From the NCBI RefSeq assembly GCF_017352375.1, contig NZ_JAFEVR010000004.1, forward strand, positions 1,302,001 to 1,366,000: DNA of 64,000 nucleotides, in the 5' to 3' direction. Both the position numbers and the translations under genes were made by a program. The notes beneath the pieces are model-generated. The model had not been told where the DNA came from, did not search any database, and worked only from the letters and a program-made list of their open reading frames with translations. Positions within the stretch are counted from its first letter, which is position 1. Each line of letters opens with the position of its first letter. The stretch is from Mycolicibacterium sp. S2-37 (GTDB lineage: Bacteria; Actinomycetota; Actinomycetes; Mycobacteriales; Mycobacteriaceae). Positions 7,748-15,976 of this stretch are shown one piece after another.

Positions 7748-8572
7748 TCAGGACCGGAAGAACTCCAGCAGTTCCGGGTTCACCACGTCGGCGTGCGTGG
7801 TCGGCAGGCCATGCGGGAAATCCTTGTAGGTCTTGAGGGTGCTGTTCTGCAGGAGATCGGCCGACTTGGGTCCGGCCGCCACGTACGGCACGATCTGGTC
7901 GTCCTCGCTGTGGACGACCAGCACCGGCAGGGTGATCTTCTTCAGGTCGGAGGTGAAATCGGTCTGCGAGAAGGCGACGATTCCGTCGTAGTGGGCCTTG
8001 GCGCCGCCCATCATGCCCTGACGCCACCAGTTCTCGATGACCGCTTCAGACGGTTCGACGCCCGGGCGGTTGAAGCCGTAGAACGGTCCGGACGGCAGCG
8101 CGCGGTAGAACTCCGAGCGGTTGGCGGCCAGCTGCGCCTGCAGGTCGTCGAACACGTCCTTGGGCAGTCCCTCCGGGTTCGCGTCGGTCTTGACCATGAG
8201 CGGCGGCACCGCGCACAGCAGCGCCGCCTTGGCGGCCCGGTCCTCACCGTGGCGGGCGAGATAGCGCACCACCTCGCCTCCGCCGGTGGAGTGGCCGACA
8301 TGGATCGCGTCACGCAGGTCGAGATGGTCGACGACGGCTTTGAGATCGTCGGCGTAGTGGTCCATGTCGTGTCCGTCCGCGACCTGCGTCGAGCGGCCGT
8401 GACCACGGCGGTCGTGGGCGATGACCCGGTAGCCCTGTGCGAGGAAGAACAGCAGCTGGGTGTCCCAGTCGTCGGCCGACAGCGGCCACCCGTGGCTGAA
8501 CACGATCGGCTGACCGGAGCCCCAGTCCTTGTAGTAGATCTCGACACCGTCGCTGGTCGTGATGGTGGGCAT
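7748..8572 (-). CDS. Alpha/beta hydrolase, cofactor-free haloperoxidase/arylesterase type
   Basis: Protein of 274 residues starting [18 protein letters not shown], the typical beginning of non-heme chloroperoxidases. It has the oxyanion segment [11 protein letters not shown], the nucleophile elbow GHSTGGG, an acid in [11 protein letters not shown] and a late histidine in [13 protein letters not shown]. These enzymes are serine esterases that can also form peracids. The physiological substrate is unknown and nothing ties it to the phosphonate genes beyond proximity. The start at 8572 excludes an unconserved 27-residue extension. Confidence 0.85.
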   Translation of the reverse strand: MPTITTSDGVEIYYKDWGSGQPIVFSHGWPLSADDWDTQLLFFLAQGYRVIAHDRRGHGRSTQVADGHDMDHYADDLKAVVDHLDLRDAIHVGHSTGGGEVVRYLARHGEDRAAKAALLCAVPPLMVKTDANPEGLPKDVFDDLQAQLAANRSEFYRALPSGPFYGFNRPGVEPSEAVIENWWRQGMMGGAKAHYDGIVAFSQTDFTSDLKKITLPVLVVHSEDDQIVPYVAAGPKSADLLQNSTLKTYKDFPHGLPTTHADVVNPELLEFFRS

Positions 8573-8657
8573 GGAACTCCTGTCGTCGAAGGTGACGATC
8601 CTATGGTGCCTCGCCGACCGGCCGGCCCGCGCGTGCGCGCCACTAGAGTTCACCTAC

Positions 8658-9047
8658 ATGCAACCCGTCGAGATCAACGCCGGCGCCTGGTACCTGCGCG
8701 CCCTGCGTGCCGACGACCTGATGGACGACAGGCCCGCGCTGGCCGATCTCGGCGAGGACGATCCCGACTACGTGACCCGACGCAGTGCGCAGTGGCACTC
8801 CGACACCTGCTACTCGTGGGCGGTGTGCGAGCCCACCACCGGGGAACTGCTCGCGGAGGTCATCGTCGACCCGGCGGCCGCGACCCTGCGCACCCGCGCG
8901 CGCACCGGACACGACGACGCGGCGGCCATCGCCGCCGCAGCCGTGCGCAGGTTCGCCGGCGGCGCACTCGGGATCGCACTGGAACGGAGTGCGGCAGGAT
9001 TAGGTGACGATCCGGCGCCTATGCCGGAAATCCGATTGCCGCCGTAG
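8658..9047 (+). CDS. Hypothetical protein, 129 residues
   Basis: No family is recognised with confidence. The protein is acidic and soluble, with segments such as WAVCEPTTGELLAEVIV that are faintly reminiscent of GNAT acetyltransferases, but no acetyl-CoA pocket (RxxGxG/A) is visible. The ATG is preceded by a -10-like TAGAGT (8644-8649), so translation may be leaderless. It diverges from the haloperoxidase gene. Confidence 0.6.
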   Translation: MQPVEINAGAWYLRALRADDLMDDRPALADLGEDDPDYVTRRSAQWHSDTCYSWAVCEPTTGELLAEVIVDPAAATLRTRARTGHDDAAAIAAAAVRRFAGGALGIALERSAAGLGDDPAPMPEIRLPP

Positions 9048-9091
9048 TAACGTCGGCGGGCCGGGGAAGGAAGTCGAGGGGAACTGTGATC

Positions 9092-9421
9092 ATGAGCAAG
9101 CGAGTAGGGGCGATTGTGGGTTCGGCGCTGATGCTGCCGGCCATCGCGGTGGGGCTGGCCGGTCCGGCCACCGCCCAGGAGTCGTGGGAGATGCCCGATT
9201 TCCGGGGTATGACGCTGCAGGGCGCCGTCGACGAGGTCGCCTCCGTGACCGACGGCGCACCGCTGACGCTGAACGTCTTCAACACCACAGGCGCCCCGCA
9301 GCAGATCTCGAACTCGACGTACTGGATCGTCTGCTACCAGAGCCCGTCGGCGGGCAACGAGATCACCCTCGACAGCAACGTCTCGCTGGGTCTGCGTCGC
9401 CCCAACACCTCCTGCTGGTGA
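9092..9421 (+). CDS. Secreted PASTA-like small protein
   Basis: Protein of 109 residues. A signal peptide (MSKRVGAIVGSALMLPAIAV) ends near ATAQE, and one PASTA-like domain follows: MPDFRGMTLQGAVDEV near the start of the mature part, then a beta-rich tail with two cysteines and a C-terminal SCW. PASTA folds bind peptidoglycan fragments in kinases and penicillin-binding proteins; free-standing secreted copies are frequent in mycobacteria and their role is unclear. A GTG at 9086 is an alternative start; GAGGGG at 9076-9081 serves as ribosome-binding site for either. Confidence 0.75.
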   Translation: MSKRVGAIVGSALMLPAIAVGLAGPATAQESWEMPDFRGMTLQGAVDEVASVTDGAPLTLNVFNTTGAPQQISNSTYWIVCYQSPSAGNEITLDSNVSLGLRRPNTSCW

Positions 9422-9424
9422 CCG

Positions 9425-9973
9425 TCACCCGCTGAGGCCCGCGGTGTCGACGTCCTCGCCGGAGGCGAGGTCGCCGCACTCGATACCCAGGACGTCGTCG
9501 CGTGCCTGCAGGAACGGTCGCGCACCCTCGTCGCCGTGCAGCGATTCCAGGAGAGCCGGCCAGTGTCGTCGGGCGATCGCCACCGGGTGGCCCGGCCTGC
9601 CCGCGTACACCGCCCGCGCGATCCCGCCGCCACTCGCGTCGAGCACGCGGCGCACCGCAGCCGCCCCGATGTCGGGTGTGTCCACCGTGTGCAACACCGC
9701 TGTGTCCGCATCGCCCGCCGCGAGAATCCCGGCCCGCACCGAGGCGCTCAAGCCCTCGGCCCAATCGGCCGCCACCACTGCACGCGCGGGTGCCGGGACC
9801 TCGACCACCGCGGCGCCCAGGACCACGATGACCTCACCACAGCCGCCGTCGGTGAGCGCGCGCACCGCGGTGCGCAACCACTCCCCTTCGCCGGCAAGCA
9901 CCTTGGGCATTCCGAAGCGGGTACCCGCGCCCGCCGCGAGCAGCACCCCGGCCGCCGTCACACCCTTCGACAT
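9425..9973 (-). CDS. MobA/MocA-like molybdopterin nucleotidyltransferase
   Basis: Protein of 182 residues with the N-terminal nucleotide-binding motif LLAAGAGTRFGMPK and the metal motif VDTPD, typical of the NTP-transferase-3 (MobA/MocA) family. Such enzymes add CMP or GMP to molybdopterin for xanthine-dehydrogenase-type enzymes. It diverges by only 33 bp from the urate-degradation operon, and a xanthine-dehydrogenase-like molybdoenzyme is encoded at 30.2-33.8 kb, so maturation of a purine-oxidising molybdoenzyme is a reasonable inference. The length is near the family norm of about 190-200 residues. Confidence 0.8.
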   Translation of the reverse strand: MSKGVTAAGVLLAAGAGTRFGMPKVLAGEGEWLRTAVRALTDGGCGEVIVVLGAAVVEVPAPARAVVAADWAEGLSASVRAGILAAGDADTAVLHTVDTPDIGAAAVRRVLDASGGGIARAVYAGRPGHPVAIARRHWPALLESLHGDEGARPFLQARDDVLGIECGDLASGEDVDTAGLSG

Positions 9974-10006
9974 GCGACCAGTCTGAACCTGCCGGATCCT
10001 GGAACG

Positions 10007-10534
10007 ATGACGCCCCCGAACCCATCGCAGGGCATCGATCGCTTCAACGCGCGCGTTGCGGCGCTGAGCGACGCGGACCGCACCGCGTTGCTGTCGACGG
10101 TGTGCGCATCTCCCGGATGGGTGCGCGGCCTGCTCGCGGGGGCACCGTTCGACGACGCGGACGCACTACTCGAGCACGCGGACCGGGTTCTCGCCGCCCT
10201 TTCCGACGCCGAGATCGACGCCGCGCTCGATGGGCATCCCCGCATCGGCGCCCGGCCGGACAACGTGTCGTCGGCCCGCGAGCAGTCCGCGGTGACGGGT
10301 GCCGACTCGGCGGTCAAGGCACTTCTGGCCGAAGGGAATCGGTGCTACGAGGAGCGGTTCGGCCATGTTCTCCTGGTCTGCGCGAGCGGCCGGTCCGCCG
10401 AGGACCTGCTTGCCGCGCTCACCGAGCGGTTGGTCAACGACGCCGCCACCGAGCGGCGGATCGTGCGCGCGGAACTGGGAAAGATCAATAGGCTCCGGCT
10501 GCAGCGGCTGCTGAGCGAACCGGAGGACCCATGA
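10007..10534 (+). CDS. uraD: OHCU decarboxylase (ureidoimidazoline decarboxylase)
   Basis: Protein of 175 residues of the OHCU-decarboxylase family, which converts 2-oxo-4-hydroxy-4-carboxy-5-ureidoimidazoline to S-allantoin. Family features are the segment GHPRIGARP, in which the His is probably catalytic, and the SAREQSAV stretch. It is first in a three-gene operon uraD-uraH-urate oxidase that covers the whole urate-to-allantoin route. The ATG at 10007 was chosen because the family N-terminus (FNARVAALSDADR) begins soon after. The stop overlaps the next start by 4 bp. Confidence 0.9.
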   Translation: MTPPNPSQGIDRFNARVAALSDADRTALLSTVCASPGWVRGLLAGAPFDDADALLEHADRVLAALSDAEIDAALDGHPRIGARPDNVSSAREQSAVTGADSAVKALLAEGNRCYEERFGHVLLVCASGRSAEDLLAALTERLVNDAATERRIVRAELGKINRLRLQRLLSEPEDP

Positions 10535-10854
10535 CACATCTGAGCACCCATGTCCTCGACGCGGTGACGGGGCGACCCGCCACACAGGTGCCGGTGACCC
10601 TGACCGACGCGGACGGGGCGACGATGGCCGAAGCCGTCACCGACGACGACGGCCGCATCGGTTCCCTGTTCACCGGGACCGCAGCCGGACTCCATCGGCT
10701 GCGGTTCGACACCGCCGTCTACTTCGCCGCCCGCGGGCTTGCGGCGTTCTATCCGGAGGTGGTCGTCGCCGTCGACCTCACCGATCCGGACGGCCGCTAC
10801 CACGTGCCGCTCCTGCTGTCGCCCTACGCCTATTCGACCTACCGGGGGAGCTGA
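10531..10854 (+). CDS. uraH: 5-Hydroxyisourate hydrolase (transthyretin-like)
   Basis: Protein of 107 residues opening MTHLSTHVLDAVTGRPA and ending YRGS, the signature C-terminal tetrapeptide that distinguishes HIU hydrolase from transthyretin. It hydrolyses 5-hydroxyisourate, the urate oxidase product, to OHCU. It is coupled to uraD by an ATGA overlap, and the urate oxidase gene follows after 2 bp. Full length for the family. Confidence 0.95.
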   Translation: MTHLSTHVLDAVTGRPATQVPVTLTDADGATMAEAVTDDDGRIGSLFTGTAAGLHRLRFDTAVYFAARGLAAFYPEVVVAVDLTDPDGRYHVPLLLSPYAYSTYRGS

Positions 10855-10856
10855 GC

Positions 10857-11756
10857 GTGTCGGAGATCATCCTCGGCCCCAACCAGTACGGCAAAGCCGA
10901 GATCCGCCTGGTCCGCGTCTTCCGCGACACTCCCCGCCATGAGATCCGTGACGTCACCGTATCCACCTGTCTGCGAGGCGATTTCGGTGCCGCCCATCTG
11001 CGCGGCGACCAGTCCAACGTGCTGCCGACCGACAGCCAGAAACAGACGGCCTACGCCTACGCCAAGGAGCAGGGGCTGACCGGCATCGAGGAGTACGGAC
11101 TGGCCCTGGCGCGGCATTTCGTCGGTGAGGTTGATCCCGTCGAGGCCGCCCGGATCGAGATCGACGAGCACGCCTGGCAACGCGTGGTCGTCGACGGCGC
11201 CGAACACGACCACACCTGGATCCGCAGCGGACAGGAGGTTCGCACTGCCGCGGTGACCGCCGACGGCATCGGCGAGTGGGTGGTCGGTGGACTGAAGGAT
11301 CTGACGATCCTGAAGTCGACGGGTTCGGAGTTCGCCGGCTTCCTCACCGACCCCTATACGGTCCTCGAACCCACCCACGACAGGGTGATGGCCACCTCGC
11401 TGACTGCGCAGTGGCGCTTCCGGTCGGTCGCCGGCATCGATTGGGACGCGGTGTATGCCGGCGTGAAGGCGCAGCTTGTCAAGCAGTTCGCCGAGGTGCA
11501 GTCACTGGCGCTGCAGCAGACCCTCTACGAGATGGGCAGCGCGGTGCTGACCCACCATCCCGAGATTGTCGAGGTGCGACTGTCGGCGCCCAACAAACAC
11601 CATTTCCGGTACGACCTCGAGCCGTTCGGGCTGGCCAACGACAACGAGGTGTTCCACGCCGACGACCGTCCCTACGGCCTGATCCAGGCGACCGTCACCC
11701 TCGACGACGCCCCCGCCGCCGGCCCCGCGTGGGACGCCCAGCGCAGCTGGCTGTAG
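10857..11756 (+). CDS. Urate oxidase (uricase)
   Basis: Cofactor-free uricase of 299 residues that oxidises urate to 5-hydroxyisourate with release of H2O2. Family segments are NQYGKAEIRLVRV near the N-terminus (the Lys is part of the catalytic dyad in uricases), LKDLTILKSTGSEFAGF in the middle and APNKHHFRYDL near the C-terminus. The GTG start lies 2 bp after the uraH stop with GGGGGAG upstream as ribosome-binding site. The order decarboxylase-hydrolase-oxidase is unusual only in that the pathway runs opposite to gene order. Confidence 0.95.
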   Translation: MSEIILGPNQYGKAEIRLVRVFRDTPRHEIRDVTVSTCLRGDFGAAHLRGDQSNVLPTDSQKQTAYAYAKEQGLTGIEEYGLALARHFVGEVDPVEAARIEIDEHAWQRVVVDGAEHDHTWIRSGQEVRTAAVTADGIGEWVVGGLKDLTILKSTGSEFAGFLTDPYTVLEPTHDRVMATSLTAQWRFRSVAGIDWDAVYAGVKAQLVKQFAEVQSLALQQTLYEMGSAVLTHHPEIVEVRLSAPNKHHFRYDLEPFGLANDNEVFHADDRPYGLIQATVTLDDAPAAGPAWDAQRSWL

Positions 11757-11881
11757 GCCGATGATGACTCTTTCGGCAGGATTCACTCGACAAGACCCGA
11801 ACACCGGACAGCCGGCGTAACCTCCGGGAGAGGTTGAACGCACAGCCCCTCGCGACGGCTTCGAATCGCAGGGAGTGCACC

Positions 11882-12268
11882 ATGACCTCTGCCACCGCTC
11901 ACCTGACCAGCACCACCGTGGCACCCCTGACGACGGTGATCGCCGTACGCGGTGATCTCGACGCGACCAACGCCCACGAGTTCGTGGACTACGCGCTGCA
12001 GCACCCGGGTCATGCCCTCGTCCTCGACCTCACCGGGGTCGAATTCTTTGGTACCGCGGCGTTTTCCGCGATCCACACCCTCAATGTCCGGTGCGCAGGC
12101 AGCGGCGTCGAATGGGTGCTCGTACCCAGCTGGGCCGTGGCGCGGCTGCTGCGGGTGTGCGACCCGGACGCCACACTGCCGGTGGCCGCCGACGTCGACG
12201 AGGCCGTCGCCCGGCTGCACCGCAACGGGTCGCCGCTACTGGAGCTGGTCGCGGAGCTTGGTCAATGA
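11882..12268 (+). CDS. STAS-domain anti-sigma factor antagonist-like protein
   Basis: Protein of 128 residues with one STAS domain. The usual phosphorylation loop DSSG is replaced by FFGTAAF, so the canonical serine is missing and a threonine is the only hydroxyl residue there. STAS antagonists free sigma factors by binding RsbW-type kinases; this one lies tail-to-tail with sigF and overlaps its 3' end by 33 bp, so SigF-RsbW control is the natural guess. Start ATG 11882 has AGGGAG upstream. The 125 bp before it show no clear promoter. Confidence 0.85.
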   Translation: MTSATAHLTSTTVAPLTTVIAVRGDLDATNAHEFVDYALQHPGHALVLDLTGVEFFGTAAFSAIHTLNVRCAGSGVEWVLVPSWAVARLLRVCDPDATLPVAADVDEAVARLHRNGSPLLELVAELGQ

Positions 12269-13027
12269 CTTCGCCAGCAGGCGGGACACGTGCATCTGCG
12301 AGATGCCCACCCGTTCGGCGATCTGTGTCTGGGTGAGGTTCTCGAAGAAGCGCAGCAGCAGCACCGTGCGTTCCCGCTCGGGTAGCGATGCGAGCAGTGG
12401 ACGCAGCGCCTCGCGGTTCTCGATCTGGTCCAGCCCGGCGTCCATGTCGCCGAGGGTGTCGGCGATCGCCGGCGCATCCTCGTTGCCGCTGTTGCCGCCG
12501 CTGTCGATCGACAGGGTGTTGTAGGAACTGCCTGCGATGAGTCCCTCGACCACTTCGTCGCGGTCCATACCCAGTTCGGCGGCCAGCTCCGACGGAGTCG
12601 GCGCGCGGCCCAGCCGCTGCGACAGCTCCGCGGTGGCCGCGCCCAGCCGCAGGTGCAGCTCCTTCAGACGGCGCGGAACCTTCACCGACCAGCTGTTGTC
12701 CCGGAAGTGTCTGCGGACCTCGCCCATGATGGTGGGCACGGCGAACGAGACGAAGTCCGAACCGGCGTCGACATTGAACCGGATCACCGCATTGACCAGG
12801 CCGACGCGCGCGACCTGCACGAGGTCGTCGCGCGGCTCGCCCCGGCCGTCGAAGCGGCGGGCGATGTGGTCCGCCAACGGTAGGCAGCGTTCGACGATGC
12901 GGTCGCGCTGCCGCTGGAATTTCGGTGTCTCCGGCTGCAGACCCTGCAACTCGCGAAACATCGCGGCCACGTCCGAGTATTCAGAGTTCTGCCGCGGCGA
13001 CGAACCCTGGGAGGACGACGGTGTCAC
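12236..13027 (-). CDS. sigF: Alternative sigma factor SigF
   Basis: Sigma-70 family group 3 factor of 263 residues. Region 2 contains DDLVQVARVGLVNAV and the promoter-melting stretch, region 3 contains GRAPTPSELAAELGM, and region 4 ends in the helix-turn-helix QIAERVGISQMHVSRLL. It directs stress and stationary-phase genes from GTTT-N15-17-GGGTA promoters in mycobacteria. The GTG start overlaps the rsbW stop (GTGA), giving translational coupling with its antagonist. Several matching promoters are visible at 13-30 kb. The order rsbW-sigF matches M. tuberculosis Rv3287c-Rv3286c. Confidence 0.95.
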   Translation of the reverse strand: MTPSSSQGSSPRQNSEYSDVAAMFRELQGLQPETPKFQRQRDRIVERCLPLADHIARRFDGRGEPRDDLVQVARVGLVNAVIRFNVDAGSDFVSFAVPTIMGEVRRHFRDNSWSVKVPRRLKELHLRLGAATAELSQRLGRAPTPSELAAELGMDRDEVVEGLIAGSSYNTLSIDSGGNSGNEDAPAIADTLGDMDAGLDQIENREALRPLLASLPERERTVLLLRFFENLTQTQIAERVGISQMHVSRLLAKSLTKLRDQLQ

Positions 13028-13458
13028 CGCAGCGAACTCGCTCGCCTTGTCGTCATGGAGATGCCGAATACGGAGCCGTCGCCGGGACCGGTTCCGTTGG
13101 AGAAGGTCCGGACCTCGTCGGTGAGCGAGCTCAGCACGTGCCAGCTGAAGCTGCCCGGGGCGAGGATGTCGGAGTTCTGGCACGTCGTCGACGCATCGAC
13201 CACGACCTCGGAGTCACGCGGGTGGACGACCACCACGAGCGTGGATGCCGGAACCGCCGAGCGGATCAGCCGGGTGCACGCCTCGTCGACCGCCAGGCGC
13301 AGGTCCGACACCGCGTCGAAGTCCAGATCTTCGAACGTGCCGACAGCAGCGACCAGGGTGCGCAGCACTGCAAGGTTCTCCAGCTTCGCTGCGACCCTGA
13401 GCTCCACGGACCGGTCATCTTCCACGTGACCGTCGCGCGAGTTACCGACCTCGGCCAT
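13024..13458 (-). CDS. rsbW: Anti-sigma-F factor RsbW (UsfX)
   Basis: Protein of 144 residues with a degenerate GHKL ATPase fold. DLRLAVDEACTRLI is the N-box helix, but the canonical EAxxN pattern is changed to DEACTR, so ATP/Mg binding may be atypical; the G-box loop is also short. It binds and silences SigF. The ATG at 13456-13458 was chosen over an ATG 15 bp upstream because GGGAGG stands 4 bp before it. A -10-like GGGTAG lies at 13486-13491 (minus strand) but no good -35 could be seen. Confidence 0.92.
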   Translation of the reverse strand: MAEVGNSRDGHVEDDRSVELRVAAKLENLAVLRTLVAAVGTFEDLDFDAVSDLRLAVDEACTRLIRSAVPASTLVVVVHPRDSEVVVDASTTCQNSDILAPGSFSWHVLSSLTDEVRTFSNGTGPGDGSVFGISMTTRRASSLR

Positions 13459-13542
13459 CTGACCTCCCGACATATCGAAGCGAGACTACCCCAGCCCGGA
13501 TCGCGGCCGGCATCGGCACTCGGGGAAGCCGCAGGTGGTTGC

Positions 13543-13568
13543 GTGTAACCGCACTTTCGACCGGGTAA
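13543..13568 (+). promoter_or_regulatory. SigF-like promoter candidate upstream of topoisomerase IB
   Basis: GTGT (13543-13546), 16 bp, then GGGTAA (13563-13568). The mycobacterial SigF consensus is about GTTT-N15-17-GGGTAC/T, so there is one mismatch in the -35 element and one at the last -10 base. The -10 is embedded in a dyad CCGGGT-AAC-ACCCGG (13561-13575). Confidence 0.35.
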
Positions 13569-13676
13569 CACCCGGGTCATGACTAAGGTCGCCGACCGCT
13601 GCTCACCATGGTCTGCCTTCCATACCCCGGCGTGCGCCGGTGCAAAACACCCGATCGGCGAGCCGGGCAGGCGAGC

Positions 13677-14693
13677 ATGCGGCTGCGGCGCAGCGTAGTC
13701 ACCGGACCGGGCCTGACCCGGGTGCGCCGGGGCAAGGGCTTCGCCTACCGCGACCACAACGGCGAACCGGTGACCGACGAGAAGGTACTCACCCGTATCA
13801 ACGAACTGGTGATCCCGCCGGCGTGGAAGAAGGTGTGGATCTCGCCATACGCCAATGGCCACATCCAGGCCGTCGGCACCGATGCCGCGGGTCGCCGCCA
13901 GTACCTCTACCACCAGCAGTGGCAGGAGGAACGCAACGAGGAGAAGTTCGACCGCGTTCTGCAGATGTCGCGGGCACTGCCCGAGATGCGCCGGCGCATC
14001 GCGGCCGACCTGCGCCGGCGCGGCCTCGGCCGCGATCGGGTGCTGGCGGTCGCGCTGCACCTGCTCGACCTCGGGTACTTCCGCGCCGGTGGCGATGTGT
14101 ACGCCGAGGAGAACAACTCGTACGGGATCTCTACGCTGCTGTGCGAGCACGTCTCGCTGCAGCGTGAGGCCGTCGAGTTCGACTACCCCGCCAAGAGCGG
14201 GGTGCGGCGCACCCTGGTCATCGACGATCCGGAGGTGGTGCGCTCGGTGCGGGGGCTGCTGCGCAGACCGGACAAGACCGGCCGGTTGCTGTCGTGCCGC
14301 AACGGCGCCGAATGGGCCGAGATCCACTCCGACGACCTCAACGCCCGCTTCAAGCAACTCGTCGGTGACGAGTACTCGGTCAAGGATCTGCGCACCTGGC
14401 ACGGCACCGTGCTGGCCGCATCGGCATTCGTCGATGCCGATCCGCCGGTCGACAAGAAGGTGATCAAGCGGGTGGAGTCGGCGGTGATGAAGGAGGTGTC
14501 CGAGGCGCTCGGGAACACTCCCGCGGTGGCCCGCGCCTCCTACGTGGACCCCCGCGTGGTCACCGGATACGAACAGGGCATGACGATCGCCGCCGCCGCC
14601 CGACGCGCCGAAAGGGCCGAGCGATCGGATGAGCGGCAGGCGATCCTGGAGAAGAGCACCGCCAACCTCATCCGCAAGGTCGCGAAAAGCTAG
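13677..14693 (+). CDS. DNA topoisomerase IB (poxvirus-like)
   Basis: Type IB topoisomerase of 338 residues. The complete catalytic set is visible: Arg136 (YFRAGGD), Lys173 (YPAKSG), Arg239 and His242 (DLRTWHG) and nucleophile Tyr289 (ASYVDP). It nicks one strand through a 3'-phosphotyrosine link and relaxes both positive and negative supercoils without ATP. Compact bacterial forms like this occur in environmental actinobacteria but are absent from M. tuberculosis as far as I recall. The start at 13677 removes an unconserved 23-residue extension. Its stop overlaps the stop of the convergent UDP-glucose dehydrogenase gene. Confidence 0.92.
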   Translation: MRLRRSVVTGPGLTRVRRGKGFAYRDHNGEPVTDEKVLTRINELVIPPAWKKVWISPYANGHIQAVGTDAAGRRQYLYHQQWQEERNEEKFDRVLQMSRALPEMRRRIAADLRRRGLGRDRVLAVALHLLDLGYFRAGGDVYAEENNSYGISTLLCEHVSLQREAVEFDYPAKSGVRRTLVIDDPEVVRSVRGLLRRPDKTGRLLSCRNGAEWAEIHSDDLNARFKQLVGDEYSVKDLRTWHGTVLAASAFVDADPPVDKKVIKRVESAVMKEVSEALGNTPAVARASYVDPRVVTGYEQGMTIAAAARRAERAERSDERQAILEKSTANLIRKVAKS

Positions 14694-15976
14694 TAGCCGC
14701 CCGGTGTTCCATTGCCGAGGTGGTTCAGACCCAGGTCGGTCAGCGCTGCGGCGTCCAGCAGGTTGCGGGTGTCGATCACCGCTGCCCCCGGCGCCTGCTC
14801 GGCGATGAGCCGCCAGTCCAGGTCGCAGAACTGCGGCCATTCGGTCAGCACGATGATCGCGTCGGCCTCCTTGGCGGCGAGGTAGGGATCGTCGACGGTG
14901 ACGATGGCCGACCGGCTCAGCGCGGCCGGGTCGATGCCGGCCAGCCGCGGGTCGAATCCGGTCACCTGTGCGCCTCGGCGAGTCAGCTCGGCGCACACCG
15001 TCAACGCCGGGGAATCGCGGACGTCGCTGGTGCCCGCCTTGAACGTCAGGCCGAGAGCCGTCACCTGGGCGGCGTGCAACGGCACGGCCAGGGTGCGGTT
15101 CAGCGCGTCGACAATGCGGTCAGCCTGTCCGGCGTTGCTGCGGCGGGCCGACTCCACCTCGGGCAGTTCCACCCCGTGGGCGGCACCGCTGTGCAGCAGC
15201 GCCGCGGTGTCTTTGGGCAGGCACGAACCACCCCACCCGGGTCCGGGTGCGAGGAAGTGCGGCCCGATTCTGGGGTCTGCGCCCATACAGTCGGTGACGT
15301 CACCGATGTCGGCGCCGACGGCGGCGCACAACCGCGCCAGCGAGTTCGTGTAGGAGATCTTCACGGCGAGGAACGCGTTGCTGGCGTACTTGGCCACTTC
15401 GGCGCTCTCCGGACTCGTACGCAACACCGGGGCCGGGGGGTACAGCCCCGCGACCCGGTCGGCGACCTCCTCGTCGTCGGCGCCGAAAAGGATGCGGTCG
15501 GGATGACGGAAGTCGTGGATGGCGTGACTCTCGCGGAGGAACTCGGGGTTCGAGACGGTGTGGACGCCGCTGTCGCGCAACCGCTCCGAGATCCGGCGCG
15601 TGGTGCCGACCGGGACGGTCGACTTCACCGCCACCACCGCGCCCGGCGACAGCACCTCGGCGAGTGCGGCCGCCGCGATGTCGACGGCCCGCAGGTCGGC
15701 CGACCCGTCCGGACCGCTGGGAGTCGACACGCAGATGAACACGACGTCCCGGTCGGCCAGCGTGGCGTAGTCGGTGCTGAACCGCAGTGTGCCCGCGCGC
15801 AGGCCGCCGCCGAGCAGGTCGGGCAGATCCGGCTCGTCGAGGTGGGCGATCCCGGCCGAGAGTCGTTGGACGCGAACGTCGTCCACGTCGACGCATACGG
15901 TGTCGTGTCCCCGCTCGGCCAGGCAGACGGCGCTGGTCAGACCGACGTAACCGGCACCGATCACCCCGACCTTCAT
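14690..15976 (-). CDS. UDP-glucose 6-dehydrogenase
   Basis: Protein of 428 residues. The N-terminal Rossmann motif is GVIGAGYVGLT, the catalytic cysteine is in GGSCLPKD (about residue 252), and the C-terminal UDP-binding domain contains TSDVRDSPAL. It oxidises UDP-glucose to UDP-glucuronate with 2 NAD+. It is the last gene of the leftward glycan operon; a UDP-xylose-synthase-like enzyme at 23.8 kb could use its product. Its ATG overlaps the GT9 stop (ATGA). GDP-mannose dehydrogenase is a conceivable alternative but less likely. Confidence 0.88.
   Translation of the reverse strand: MKVGVIGAGYVGLTSAVCLAERGHDTVCVDVDDVRVQRLSAGIAHLDEPDLPDLLGGGLRAGTLRFSTDYATLADRDVVFICVSTPSGPDGSADLRAVDIAAAALAEVLSPGAVVAVKSTVPVGTTRRISERLRDSGVHTVSNPEFLRESHAIHDFRHPDRILFGADDEEVADRVAGLYPPAPVLRTSPESAEVAKYASNAFLAVKISYTNSLARLCAAVGADIGDVTDCMGADPRIGPHFLAPGPGWGGSCLPKDTAALLHSGAAHGVELPEVESARRSNAGQADRIVDALNRTLAVPLHAAQVTALGLTFKAGTSDVRDSPALTVCAELTRRGAQVTGFDPRLAGIDPAALSRSAIVTVDDPYLAAKEADAIIVLTEWPQFCDLDWRLIAEQAPGAAVIDTRNLLDAAALTDLGLNHLGNGTPGGY

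Noticed and set aside
13486..13491. GGGTAG as the autoregulatory SigF promoter of rsbW-sigF
   Set aside because: The -10 fits but no GTTT-like -35 stands 15-17 bp upstream, so it was not called.
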